A model generated the notes under the pieces. That model did no database searches and was not told the origin of the DNA. It was given only the letters and a program-made list of their open reading frames with translations. Positions 50,245 through 59,207 of a stretch of 64,000 nucleotides of DNA are shown piece after piece (position 1 is the first letter of the stretch; every line of letters begins with the position of its first letter). The translations under genes and the position numbers were made by a program. Origin of the DNA: Saccharomycopsis malanga (lineage: Eukaryota; Ascomycota; Saccharomycetes; Ascoideales; Saccharomycopsidaceae); the NCBI GenBank assembly GCA_004014935.1, contig CP025324.1:2542501-2606500 (forward strand), in the 5' to 3' direction.

Positions 50245-53200
50245 TCACATACCCAACTTGTTGATGTATTTATTGATTGGGTCATTCGAGACAGAATAAG
50301 TTGCCAATCCTTCGACCTCAGCAGCGGAAATGACTTCTTTTAAACGAGAGTCATTCTTCCACCAAGTCTTGATCAAATACACAGTTTCCTTGTTGATGAT
50401 TGATTTGTTCTTTGAGCTGTCAGTTTCAATAATCTCTTTGAGAATGTAGTAAAGCTTGTTGTACGATATTCCACTGTTGATGAATATATCGACAATGGTT
50501 CCCGTAGGCACTGGGCCTGATTCAGCAGCAAAGAGTTTCAACAACTTGTTGATCAAAAGAGAAATTGGGAACACGTATTCTGCAGAACTGATTCTTCTTC
50601 CTAGTTCAATAACAACGTTGGAAATCAAAATATGTAATGGCTCCACACCGCCTTCGGTAGAATGGAGTGTTTTGATTTTTTCAAATAGAGAATCCCATTT
50701 TTTGGAGATTTCATCAAAGTTACGGAAATCACACTCCTTGTAAATGACCAAACACAAATCATCATAGCCTAATGGGTCAGCAAACTCGTTATATAACATA
50801 CTAGCGTCCAATATCTTTTTATTGAGACTTTCGATGCTTTCTGATTTTTGATCTTCGCCAAGCGCCTCATCGTTTTGCAACTTTCCAATCAATTCCAACT
50901 GGATTCCAGCAATATCCAAATGGCTCTGGATATTATTGAGTAATTCCACCGTTTGCTGTCTCAAGTTGAATTGCTCAACACAATTACAGAATCCACTGGC
51001 TTTGGCCAAGTATTCGATTCTATCATCCAAGGAGAAGCTGAAGTCGCTAATGGCCAAGCCGTAGAACACTTGGGCAGCTTCGAAATAATACAGTCTTTTA
51101 GAATAATATATGGACAACAAGTACGAGATTTCTGGCGAACCTATGGATCTTTCCTTGAGATATGGCAAGATGAATGAGGTGTCGATCTCCAACAACTTGG
51201 TTTCCAAGCCTTGTTTGACAAACCAATCGTAAAATTCGTAATGGAACAATACATCATTATATTTGAGACAAATGTTATAGCTTTGTTCTCTCAATTTGTT
51301 GGTTTTGGACAAGATAGGATCGCTGCTATTAGGTACACTGCCATAAGTTTTCTTGAGCTGTTCGTAGTTTTCAATGGATTTGATATCAACCTCTACTAAT
51401 ATCTCAAACACCAATCTGAATCTTTCGATTTTGGCATCATAAACCTTTTTACGTTCGTCATTCAATGGTCTGCCATCATTCACATACTTTGTGGCCACTT
51501 TGTTCTTGTCTACAATATTGGCAACATCAAGCACAAACTCGATCACTTCGGGATAATAATCCAACTTGATCATCGTTTTGACAGCTTCTTTCAAATCATC
51601 TAACGTCAAGGTGTCTCCCACTTTTTTCAACAACTTGACGGCGTTTTCCAACTCTTGTTGGGTGGTGTCATTGTCCTTTGAGCCAATCGAATTAGCTTTA
51701 CGCAAATGCTCAAAAGCTCTAAAGATGATCACATCATTGGCCGAACAGAATGAGCTACAATGTCTTTGCAAGCTGTCTGCTAAATAATCTATAGACACTC
51801 CTTTACTGATGTTTTTGTTGATGATCGAAGTGAACACGTCTTTGACGGTTTCCTTTGTGTCTTTTGTCAAAGAAAACAAGTCACTGAATCGAAGTTTGGA
51901 CAAGTTTTCTTGAATCCCAAGTGCTATGAACTTGATGGTATCTTTGAACGCCACCTTTTGATCATCAGATCCAATAATCAAGCTTTCGTCAAAGAGAATC
52001 AACAAGAACGAAAAGGCTTCTTTCATGATGACCAACAAATCGTACATGGATCTCAAAGCGAGATGTTCTGCTTGAATGGCGGTTTCTTCCTCTCTGGAAA
52101 TCCCCTTGTTAGATAATGAGTTGGAAAAATAAGGGATTCTGTTTCCTTGTTCGTCAAAAAAGTTTATAAGCACCACCAAAGTATTCAAAAAGCCAATCAC
52201 TTGGGACTTTTCAATGTTTATACCAGATAAATAACTTTTAGTTTCTCGTAGATACTTGTCGTTCTTGGTGCCGTTAGGCAAATGTGCATACTTGTCAACT
52301 ATGAACACCTTTTGATACCAAATGTCTCTGAAGATTCTCGATATCAAGAGCGTAATGCCGTAGAATCTAGGACTCAACTTGACATGTTCGTAGTTGAAAA
52401 CAGTGGCGGCTTCAAACGGTCTCTGATATATTGGTTTGTTTTCGAAACTGTAATTAGTAGTGGACCCTACAAAGAAGTTGAATGTGCTCCGTTTCACTGC
52501 CTCCGAGTACCTATCACTACATATGATGCTCAACGCTGTAGAACAAGCTTCCTGCAACCCGTATCTTTCTACAAACGGAATCAACTGGTCCCCCAACAAG
52601 GTGAAAACCGCGGCCGGAGTTCTCTGTTTGAAGATTTCAACGCCCTTGTTGGTTAACACTGCCACATGCAATGGAATATGAGTATACTGAGTGGCAAAGA
52701 GATTTGCATATCCTCTTGGTGTGTTGGTAGCATGATTGGTGGGAGTTAGCTGAACTATATCGTAAATAACGCCATGACTTTCCAAAAAGGTTGCATTTTC
52801 AATATACTCGTGATAATAGTTCAAAATGCCATAGTCAGGAACACTGACAAAGAGTTTGTCGTTTTCCTCGTCGTTCTTTTTATGCACAGCCGCTACAAAT
52901 ACGCCTGGAGAAAATATTTTGCTTTTACAAGTGGTCTTCACTAATATTGGACTTTCCTTTTGATATCCAAGTATACTGTTAGGTTTACTTTTGACAATGT
53001 TTCCATGAAGCAACGAGGACTTGCCGTTAGCAAGCAACGATGATGATACAAGTGAAGAACTGGCAGTGGTTTGTTCATGTTCCAAGGCCTGCTGTTGTTG
53101 AATTTCATCTCTGGTAAATTTCGAAGGTGGAAATTTGATGTTTTGGAATCTCAATGCAGCCACACAACCGCCATAAAGTGCACCATTGAGATATATTCTA

Positions 53201-54422
53201 CATCCTCCTTCAGTGATTGCCACTAAATACAAATTGTCGTTCTCGTTTTTAGTGACAACATTAATGCTCTCAATGTTAAACAAGCTTTTGGCTAATAACT
53301 TGGCACCTTTACAGTCGGTCGTTCTTAAGTCTGTCAAGATCTGGTGCGGTCTCAAGACATAGGGACCTTCTAAACCGTCCTTTTTGACGGTGTAAGCTCT
53401 GATCACGGACTTGGACGATAAACTATATATTATATCTCTTGACTCATCGATCTGTAGAGATTTGATGGTTTCGCTGCCTTCGCCAGCGGAAGGGCCGAAA
53501 ATACTGGCTGAAGGCAAGAGATACGAGAGATTAGATCTGGTAAGACATTTCTTATTACATTTTTTCTCAAACCATTTCTCTTCGCTGGAATAGTTGAGTT
53601 CCCAAATGTTCAAACCATCGCCAGAACCAGTGAAAAAGATCTGGCCGGTCTTATTGAATGTGATGAAGCGGTCAGCATTGATGGAGTTCACTGATACTGA
53701 CAAGTCGGTATTGTAAACCTCCAACTGGTGTGGATTGGTGGCTGAGTACAGAATAGCTAAGATATAAACGTTATACACAGTGGAAACTAATAGTAAATGC
53801 TTAACAGTGTCTACAAAGGTGTTTGGTTTGGGCTTGATGAGTTTTACCGCAAGAATATCATTGGGAATCTCGTCGATGATAGAGTAATTCAGATCATTCG
53901 CGTAATCCCAAAGCACCAACTTGTTGCCGCTTACAATCCAGGCCCGGTTCAACTCCGGAAACATCCCCAAGTCCAAGTTTTTGCTGCTGAGGGAGCTTTT
54001 CAACTCCTGCAAGACTTTGTCAGGAATACTTGACGTGGATACCCTTTCAAACGGGACCCAGGGGCCCAATCCGTTGGGATTCTTGTTGTACAAGTAATCT
54101 ACAGGGCTCGACAAATGCGTAGACTCATCAAGAATAGGCGTGGACCGGTCATACTCCAATATACTCTGCACATACTGTGACGCTTGTTCGATAGGCTTCA
54201 AGCCTGAAATCCCCAAAATCTTCGAATTGACCTCGTACTTTTGCGGCTTGTTGTTCTGCGGCGTGCTGCGGAAAGTAGGATATAGTCTTCCCGAGCTCGG
54301 CTGGCCATAATAAGGATTGGTCACTAATAGTTATATGGTTAGTACGAAAAATTGTCTATATTTGCAGTTGCTTTGCTGAAAAATACAAACCAGACACGCC
54401 CCACTGGCGTGGCTCACATACT
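50245..54422 (-). CDS. NUP170: Inner-ring nucleoporin of the Nup155/Nup170 family, start codon split by an intron
   Basis: The protein is a scaffold of the nuclear pore inner ring. The 1359-residue product has an N-terminal beta-propeller (ending about residue 600; blocks NGLGPWVPFERVS, NRAWIVSGNKLVLWDY) and a long alpha-solenoid. Blocks such as GIYDIVQL-type GVIYDIVQLTP, RGYANLFATQYTHIPLHVAVL and ARFYG-type SPRFYGITLLISRIFRDIW are typical. No ATG precedes MTNPYYG in the genomic frame. The start forms by splicing: A at 54422 joins TG at 54323-54322 across a 98-nt intron (54324-54421) with GTATGT, TACTAAC and TTAG. Yeast WGD species have two paralogs, Nup157 and Nup170. A pre-duplication single gene is likely here. 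Confidence 0.93.
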
Positions 54423-54433
54423 CTTTGCTCCAT
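54321..54433 (-). other. Four-codon upstream ORF overlapping the spliced NUP170 start
   Basis: In the spliced message the leader reads ATGGAGCAAAG-ATGACC. An ATG at 54433-54431 opens MEQR and stops at TGA, and this TGA overlaps the NUP170 ATG as ATGA. In unspliced RNA the same ATG reads into the intron and meets a stop after about 25 codons. This depends on the intron model being right. Confidence 0.6.
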
Positions 54434-55907
54434 CAAAAACCCGAGGTCTCAAAGTCTCAAATTGGGCAATAAAACAAAATAATCACTCCACTGCTAGACC
54501 GTATTACTATGTTGTTATTCATTTACGTCTCATTCCTTAGCCACTTTGTTTATTATTGGTGGTCATTTTCATAAGAAAATTTCATCATTCTGGCGGTTAC
54601 CCGGGGATGTGTTTATGTATGGGAAATTATTAGTATATAAGGAGTGTTTTGGCAATTTATTACAAGGGACATTTTGATGAAATGACATTTTCACGTTGAA
54701 AATAGAGAGAACATGGTTGTTTGTAGGCTGCTTATTGGCAGAATTGTCAAGTGTAAAGCTAGAAGAGTGTAAAAGATGAGGGTGTGTAGATATAAAGTGG
54801 ATGCGTATGCGCTGTTGAAGAATAATAATTTTGGTATCAGTAGGTTTGATATAAAAGTGATGGTGAGAATTATAATGGAAAATTGTCTATATGTTTTGAG
54901 AAAAAAAAAGTCAATTAGTATATGTTTGATACAAAAAAGTTAATCAATATTATTAATTAGTATATGTTTGATACAAAATTCTCAATTCTTTCCAAAGTTT
55001 ATATTTTGATACAAACAGCGGGAATAAATACTATCAATATAGCAGGTCAGTAAACAGGAAGTTAACTTAGTAATTTACATTGTGATATCAAAAAAGTTAA
55101 CTCAATTAGAAAAGATTTGAAAAAAAAAGCTAGTTTGGCTAATAAATGAAATTCATTTATTAAGATTAAATTTTTGATCAATTTTTATAAGAGAATTGTC
55201 CTTTCAACTTTCAAATTCACACCACTACACTTATTGTCAACATATTTATTTAACATAACAGTAAATATAATGCTTTGAGGTTGCCAAGGCGACGGTTTGA
55301 GACCATCATTGCTGATTTGTCGAAACGGTGGTTAAATCCGTGATGATCGATCGTATATTCCTCAATATGGATATTTAAACTAAAGCTGGGACGTGTTTTC
55401 AAAGTTGTAACTGATTGACATGAATGATATATGCTTAAGTATTTCAAAACTGTTCTGTTTTAGATTTAATAAAGTTTTTAGAAGCGTTCAAGAAAACTGT
55501 TAATCTCACTTTAAACCGCACGGCTAATACTTTTTACAAATATTGCAAGTGTCAAGAAAGGGAGTTGAGGGAAGATAGTAAAATAAGGTTTGAAACAATT
55601 ATCAATCGGCAAAACAAAGACTTGGATTTTTAACGGGTATAAAGTGTCAAAAAAGAGAGTTAAGCGAAGACTCAATAATTCTTTAATTGGCAAGACAAAG
55701 GCTTGAAATTTTAAGGGGTATAAAGTGCCAAGATTTGGAAATTTAACGGTTTTCAAACTTTAAACTGTTGATACCACACGGCTACTACACAACGGTTTAA
55801 ATGCAGTTTGGTGCTTGCTATAATAGAAAGTACCAAAGAAAAAACTCAAGCAAAATAAAGTAGGAGAAATCATATTTTTTACAAGCCTACAGTAGCAAGA
55901 CAGAGAT
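54434..55907. other. Intergenic region between NUP170 and the MFS transporter
   Basis: 1.5 kb, AT-rich. ATTAGTATATGTTTGATACA occurs twice (about 54915 and 54957). A larger tandem repeat lies at 55548-55740. It probably contains the long promoter of the transporter. No gene is credible. Confidence 0.6.
55548..55740. repeat. Tandem repeat, two diverged units plus a partial third
   Basis: Units begin AAGTGTCAAGAAAGGGAGTT (55548), AAGTGTCAAAAAAGAGAGTT (55642) and AAGTGCCAAG (55723). Each full unit ends ATTTTTAACGGGTATA or ATTTTAAGGGGTATA. Periods are 94 and 81 bp. Outside, CGCACGGCTAATAC (55518) and CACACGGCTACTAC (55776) form a further diverged direct repeat. Confidence 0.8.
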
Positions 55908-57497
55908 ATGAATAAATCCTTAAAACCCAGCAATGTACTGGAGAATGGATGCGTTGACTCATCAAGTCCTGATGGAGAAAGGTTAGAAGAATTGAGTAGT
56001 TATTCCAGCAAATCTAACAAACGTTGTGGAAAGTTGTCCAAGTCTGAACCAACGGATTTGGATATTGAAAAGCAAGCTGAATCATCTGGAGTAGATCCGT
56101 TTGAGGTTTGCTTTGATGGTGAAAATGACGAGGAAAATAGTGCAGGCAAAATGACATATGGCAGAAAAGTTTTTATTTCATTTCTATTATCATTGACTGC
56201 TTTTTGCACAACTATGATCTCTTCTATATGGTCATTGGCAATTGAGAATTTGATGAAACATTTCCACATCTCGCGTGAGGTGGCTGTTTTAGGTATAACT
56301 CTCTACATATTTGGATTGGCCACTGGGCCTTTGTTTCTCTCCCCCATATCCGAGTTCTACGGCAGAAAGATTGTGTACATGTCAGGGCTTATTTTGTGCT
56401 TTTTGTTTCAACTCATAGCTTCGTTTTCTCCAAACTATGGCTCCATCTTGTTCAGCCGGTTCATGTCGAGTTTTTTTGGCTCTGCCTTTCTATCAGTTGG
56501 ATCTGGAACGTTTTCTGACATTTTCAGCAAACAGGAGATCTTTCTTCCCTACCAGATGTTTGTATTGACCCCTTTTCTAGCCCCTGCAGTGGGATTGCTA
56601 CTCAGCGGCTTTATCAACGAGTATGGCAACTTCAGATGGTGTTTCCATTCGATGCTCATCTTCACAGGGGTGATGGCTGTCTTGGTGTATGTTTTTGTTC
56701 CTGAAACCTACGTACCGTTTCTCCTAATGAAGAAGGCCAGACGTCTCAGAGCAGAAACTGGGGACGAACGATTCTATGCCCCACTAGAGAAAATGCCACT
56801 GACCTTGAAACATACGGTGTTTCTATCGTGCCGAAGACCATTTGGTGTGCTCTTTCTCGACCCGATGATGTTCTGCTTGTGTTTTTACACAGGCTTTGTT
56901 CTTGCCTTGATCTACATGTTTTTTGTCTGTTTGCCTTATGTGTTTGTCAAAGTGTACCACTTTACAACCGCCCAGCAGGGTTTGGGGTTCCTAGGTCTCT
57001 GTGTGGGAATGCTAGTGACATTCCCTTTCAACTTGTACACCAAAAGACTCTACGATAAAGCAGTGGCCAGAAACAGCGGCATTGCAACCCCAGAAATGCG
57101 ATTTATCCCTCTAAAGTACGGCGTGTTTTTGATCCCCACAGGCCTCATGATAATCGCCTGGACAAGCTACACATTTGCACACTGGATGGGTGTCATGGTG
57201 GGCTCTGCTGTCTTTGGAGGAGGCGTCACCTTGGCATTTTCCGGCGTATTGGGATACACTGTCGATGCATACCGGTTGTATTCTGCCTCTGCAATTGCTG
57301 CCAACACTTTTACACGCTGCATCATGGCTGGTGTGTTTCCTTTATTTGGATATTACGTTTACCAAGCAATGGGGGTCAACTGGGCCTCTTTTTTGATGGC
57401 AATGGTGGCTGTAATATTGGTGCCTATTCCATTTGTCTTCAGCAAATATGGGGCATTCCTTCGAAGCCGTAGTCCATACGCTTGGGCTGACGATTGA
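55908..57497 (+). CDS. MFS transporter, DHA1 drug:H+ antiporter family
   Basis: A 529-residue protein with a hydrophilic, Ser-rich N terminus of about 80 residues and twelve predicted membrane segments. The DHA1 signature between segments 2 and 3 is present, GLATGPLFLSPISEFYGRKI, as are RFMSSFFGSAFLSVGSGTFSDI-type motif C positions and PFLAPAVGLLLSGFINEYGN. The ending FSKYGAFLRSRSPYAWADD is typical of the Flu1/Tpo/Nag-type subgroup. Such proteins export drugs, polyamines or organic acids across the plasma membrane. The substrate cannot be told from sequence. The long repeat-bearing upstream region is in keeping with a regulated gene. Confidence 0.88.
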   Translation: MNKSLKPSNVLENGCVDSSSPDGERLEELSSYSSKSNKRCGKLSKSEPTDLDIEKQAESSGVDPFEVCFDGENDEENSAGKMTYGRKVFISFLLSLTAFCTTMISSIWSLAIENLMKHFHISREVAVLGITLYIFGLATGPLFLSPISEFYGRKIVYMSGLILCFLFQLIASFSPNYGSILFSRFMSSFFGSAFLSVGSGTFSDIFSKQEIFLPYQMFVLTPFLAPAVGLLLSGFINEYGNFRWCFHSMLIFTGVMAVLVYVFVPETYVPFLLMKKARRLRAETGDERFYAPLEKMPLTLKHTVFLSCRRPFGVLFLDPMMFCLCFYTGFVLALIYMFFVCLPYVFVKVYHFTTAQQGLGFLGLCVGMLVTFPFNLYTKRLYDKAVARNSGIATPEMRFIPLKYGVFLIPTGLMIIAWTSYTFAHWMGVMVGSAVFGGGVTLAFSGVLGYTVDAYRLYSASAIAANTFTRCIMAGVFPLFGYYVYQAMGVNWASFLMAMVAVILVPIPFVFSKYGAFLRSRSPYAWADD

Positions 57498-57503
57498 TAT
57501 TTA

Positions 57504-57680
57504 ATTGCTACTTTTGATTTTTAGTAGGCTTCTGGGCCATATACAAATTGCTATTCTCAAATTTTAATAGGCTCCTGGGCTGTATGATATTTAAATTACT
57601 ATTCTTAATTTTTAATAGGCTCCTGGGCCATGTACAAATTGCTACTATTAATTTTCAACAGGCCGTATGGCTCAGTGGCC
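57504..57680. repeat. Tandem array of about 45-bp units that carry a SINE-like 5' end
   Basis: Units start at 57504, 57547, 57595 and 57638 with ATT(G/A)CTA. The first three contain TAGGCTCCTGGGCCATGTAC or a close variant. Within this, GGCTCCTGGGCCAT resembles the first bases of the full SINE (GGCCACTGGGCCGT). The fourth unit runs directly into the diverged SINE head at 57660. The array may have grown from the insertion junction of that element. Confidence 0.7.
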
Positions 57681-57718
57681 AGTGCTATCCAAGAAGGTAC
57701 CCAGCAGAAACACCGGTC
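57660..57718 (+). repeat. Diverged SINE head
   Basis: GGCCGTATGGCTCAGTGGCC carries an exact A box, TGGCTCAGTGG. AGTGCTATCC and CAGAAACACCGG follow, which parallel the head of copy A, but the B box is eroded and the body is absent. Confidence 0.65.
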
Positions 57719-57761
57719 CATTTTTGATAGTCTTGCCAAAACAGCATCCTTTCAACATCTA

Positions 57762-57784
57762 TTAGCCTTGCCAAAGACAAGTGC
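57762..57784. repeat. Dispersed hairpin repeat, copy 1 (upstream of ILV2)
   Basis: TTAGCCTTGCCAAAGACAAG plus TGC matches the repeat found twice just downstream of ILV2 (61261 and 61314). The stem is slightly broken in this copy. Confidence 0.7.
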
Positions 57785-57917
57785 ATTATACACTCGCATA
57801 AATACATAAACACTCCTCACCATTACCTGTATATCTAGTATACGTTTCATACGGCTTTGAATGTTGATGATATCTACAACATATAACAAAATACCTATCT
57901 CCAATTTATTCTTGACA

Positions 57918-58252
57918 ATCTACTCACATGGCCACTGGGCCGTTTGGCTCAGTTGTCAGTGCTCTCGGAGAAGATATAAACAAGACCTAACAGGCACGGG
58001 TTCGATTCCCCTTACAAACACTTTACTCGCTGTTTTTTACGATGCTGAACGTGACTTCACAGGCAAGTGTAACTCTCTAAAACACGACCTAGACCAAGCC
58101 TAGTGATTACTTTCAACCAATTGGGTGAGAATATTATGATCAACGGGACATGATTGGGCTTTACCAAGTCCTCTTAGTCATAGCGCGTATATACAAATCT
58201 GATATGTACTGGGCTTGAAATATATGTTATTATTATTATTATCTACTCACAT
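57918..58252 (+). repeat. Full-length tRNA-derived SINE (copy B) with perfect 12-bp target-site duplication
   Basis: The element itself is 57930-58240 (311 bp). ATCTACTCACAT flanks it exactly at 57918-57929 and 58241-58252. It starts GGCCACTGGGCCG. The A box TGGCTCAGTTG is at 57945-57955 and an exact B box GGTTCGATTCC at 57999-58009, 43 bp apart, as in a class II or intron-bearing tRNA. The body includes ACGATGCTGAACGTGACTTC and CAACCAATTGGGTGAGAAT. The 3' end is ACTGGGCTTGAAATATATG with a TTATT/ATT tail. There is no coding capacity. The intact duplication suggests that this is one of the younger copies. Confidence 0.88.
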
Positions 58253-58618
58253 CAAAAAACTTTACTAGTCAAATTCCAAAACATCTAAAAAGGACTTGCC
58301 AAACCCATGGCAAAACCTCAATAACCTTTCTCTAAATACGCCAGTCTATATAATACAGTAGCCTCATGTTCAAGTTTTCTATAAAATTTCAATATCATGT
58401 GATATTAACATTATCATGTGATTTACGCATATGCTCATGAATGCGCATGGACATGCATGTGGAGTGCGTTGAGGGTCGTGTCAAAAGCAAGAGCGTCAGC
58501 AGTGTTACTAATCATTAACAAAGTTCAATAAAACACGTTTATTATTACATTATTATTGAATAAGAAACAACCCTTTTTCATCATATTATAAACCAATCAT
58601 TAGCATAACATTGAGGGG

Positions 58619-58624
58619 CACGTG
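58619..58624. promoter_or_regulatory. CACGTG E-box upstream of ILV2
   Basis: A palindromic CACGTG, the Cbf1-type core, lies about 580 bp before the ILV2 start in a locally GC-richer stretch. Its function is inferred from the motif only. Confidence 0.35.
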
Positions 58625-58713
58625 CAGGTTCATGCCCCTTGTATTCGCTGTGCATTTCGCCGGTATCGCTGTGAGCCCTGCATAGATGCATAACAGAGGC
58701 AACGTAATGTGCG

Positions 58714-58725
58714 GCCGGTACCGGC
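58714..58725. promoter_or_regulatory. Leu3 binding site upstream of ILV2
   Basis: GCCGGTACCGGC is exactly the UAS-LEU sequence bound by Leu3 in branched-chain amino-acid genes of S. cerevisiae (core CCGGNNCCGG). It sits inside a 16-bp perfect palindrome (58712-58727), about 480 bp before the ILV2 ATG. Confidence 0.85.
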
Positions 58726-58999
58726 CGGGCAAGTCACTCGGAATCGTACAACCTCCAGTAAAGTTATACCTTACAACTAAACCGTCGCTTTACATTTTAA
58801 ATTTTATGAAAAAAATAATCATTGAAGGCTGAAACAATTATAAATATAGCCATAATATTATGGGAGAAGCTTCAAAAAACATAACTGCAAAGAGATCAGT
58901 CGAGCAATCAACGCCCCACATTTTTGGGCCACTCTGCATTATTACGAATCATCATACATGCTGCTACATGCATGCATGGTCCCGCATACATGCTACTAG

Positions 59000-59006
59000 T
59001 GACTCA
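59000..59006. promoter_or_regulatory. Gcn4 site in the ILV2 promoter
   Basis: TGACTCA, a perfect Gcn4 recognition site, lies about 200 bp before the ILV2 ATG. Gcn4 activates amino-acid biosynthesis genes under starvation, so the site fits the gene. Confidence 0.75.
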
Positions 59007-59207
59007 CTCCATGCTACGCGCACGCCATATGATTATTTTTTTTTTTTTTTTTTTTCGATCATCAATTTGGCTGAAATTTTCACTAGATTTGCTCAATATT
59101 ACTCATTCAAACAGACATTTTCAGAGCATATATATATATTTGGAAAGTCCATTTTTTTCCTTCTTCTTAGCAAATTGTTTGAAAAGCGGATTTAAACCAA
59201 ACAGTTA

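Larger units (their letters stand above)
57498..59207. other. Repeat-rich intergenic region upstream of ILV2
   Basis: It contains a tandem array of SINE-head-like units, a diverged SINE head, one full SINE with target-site duplication, a small hairpin repeat and the ILV2 promoter, each listed. The 111-residue frame just before ILV2 crosses a poly-T run and is not credible. Confidence 0.6.

Noticed and set aside
55511-55756. 81-residue minus-strand frame with internal repeats
   Set aside because: It is the translation of the tandem DNA repeat; the repeat period in the DNA explains it.
57861-58103. 80-residue plus-strand frame
   Set aside because: It begins in flanking sequence and runs through the tRNA-like head of SINE copy B. 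It is not conserved in the other copy.
58860-59195. 111-residue frame just upstream of ILV2
   Set aside because: It reads through a long T run as poly-Phe and overlaps the ILV2 promoter.
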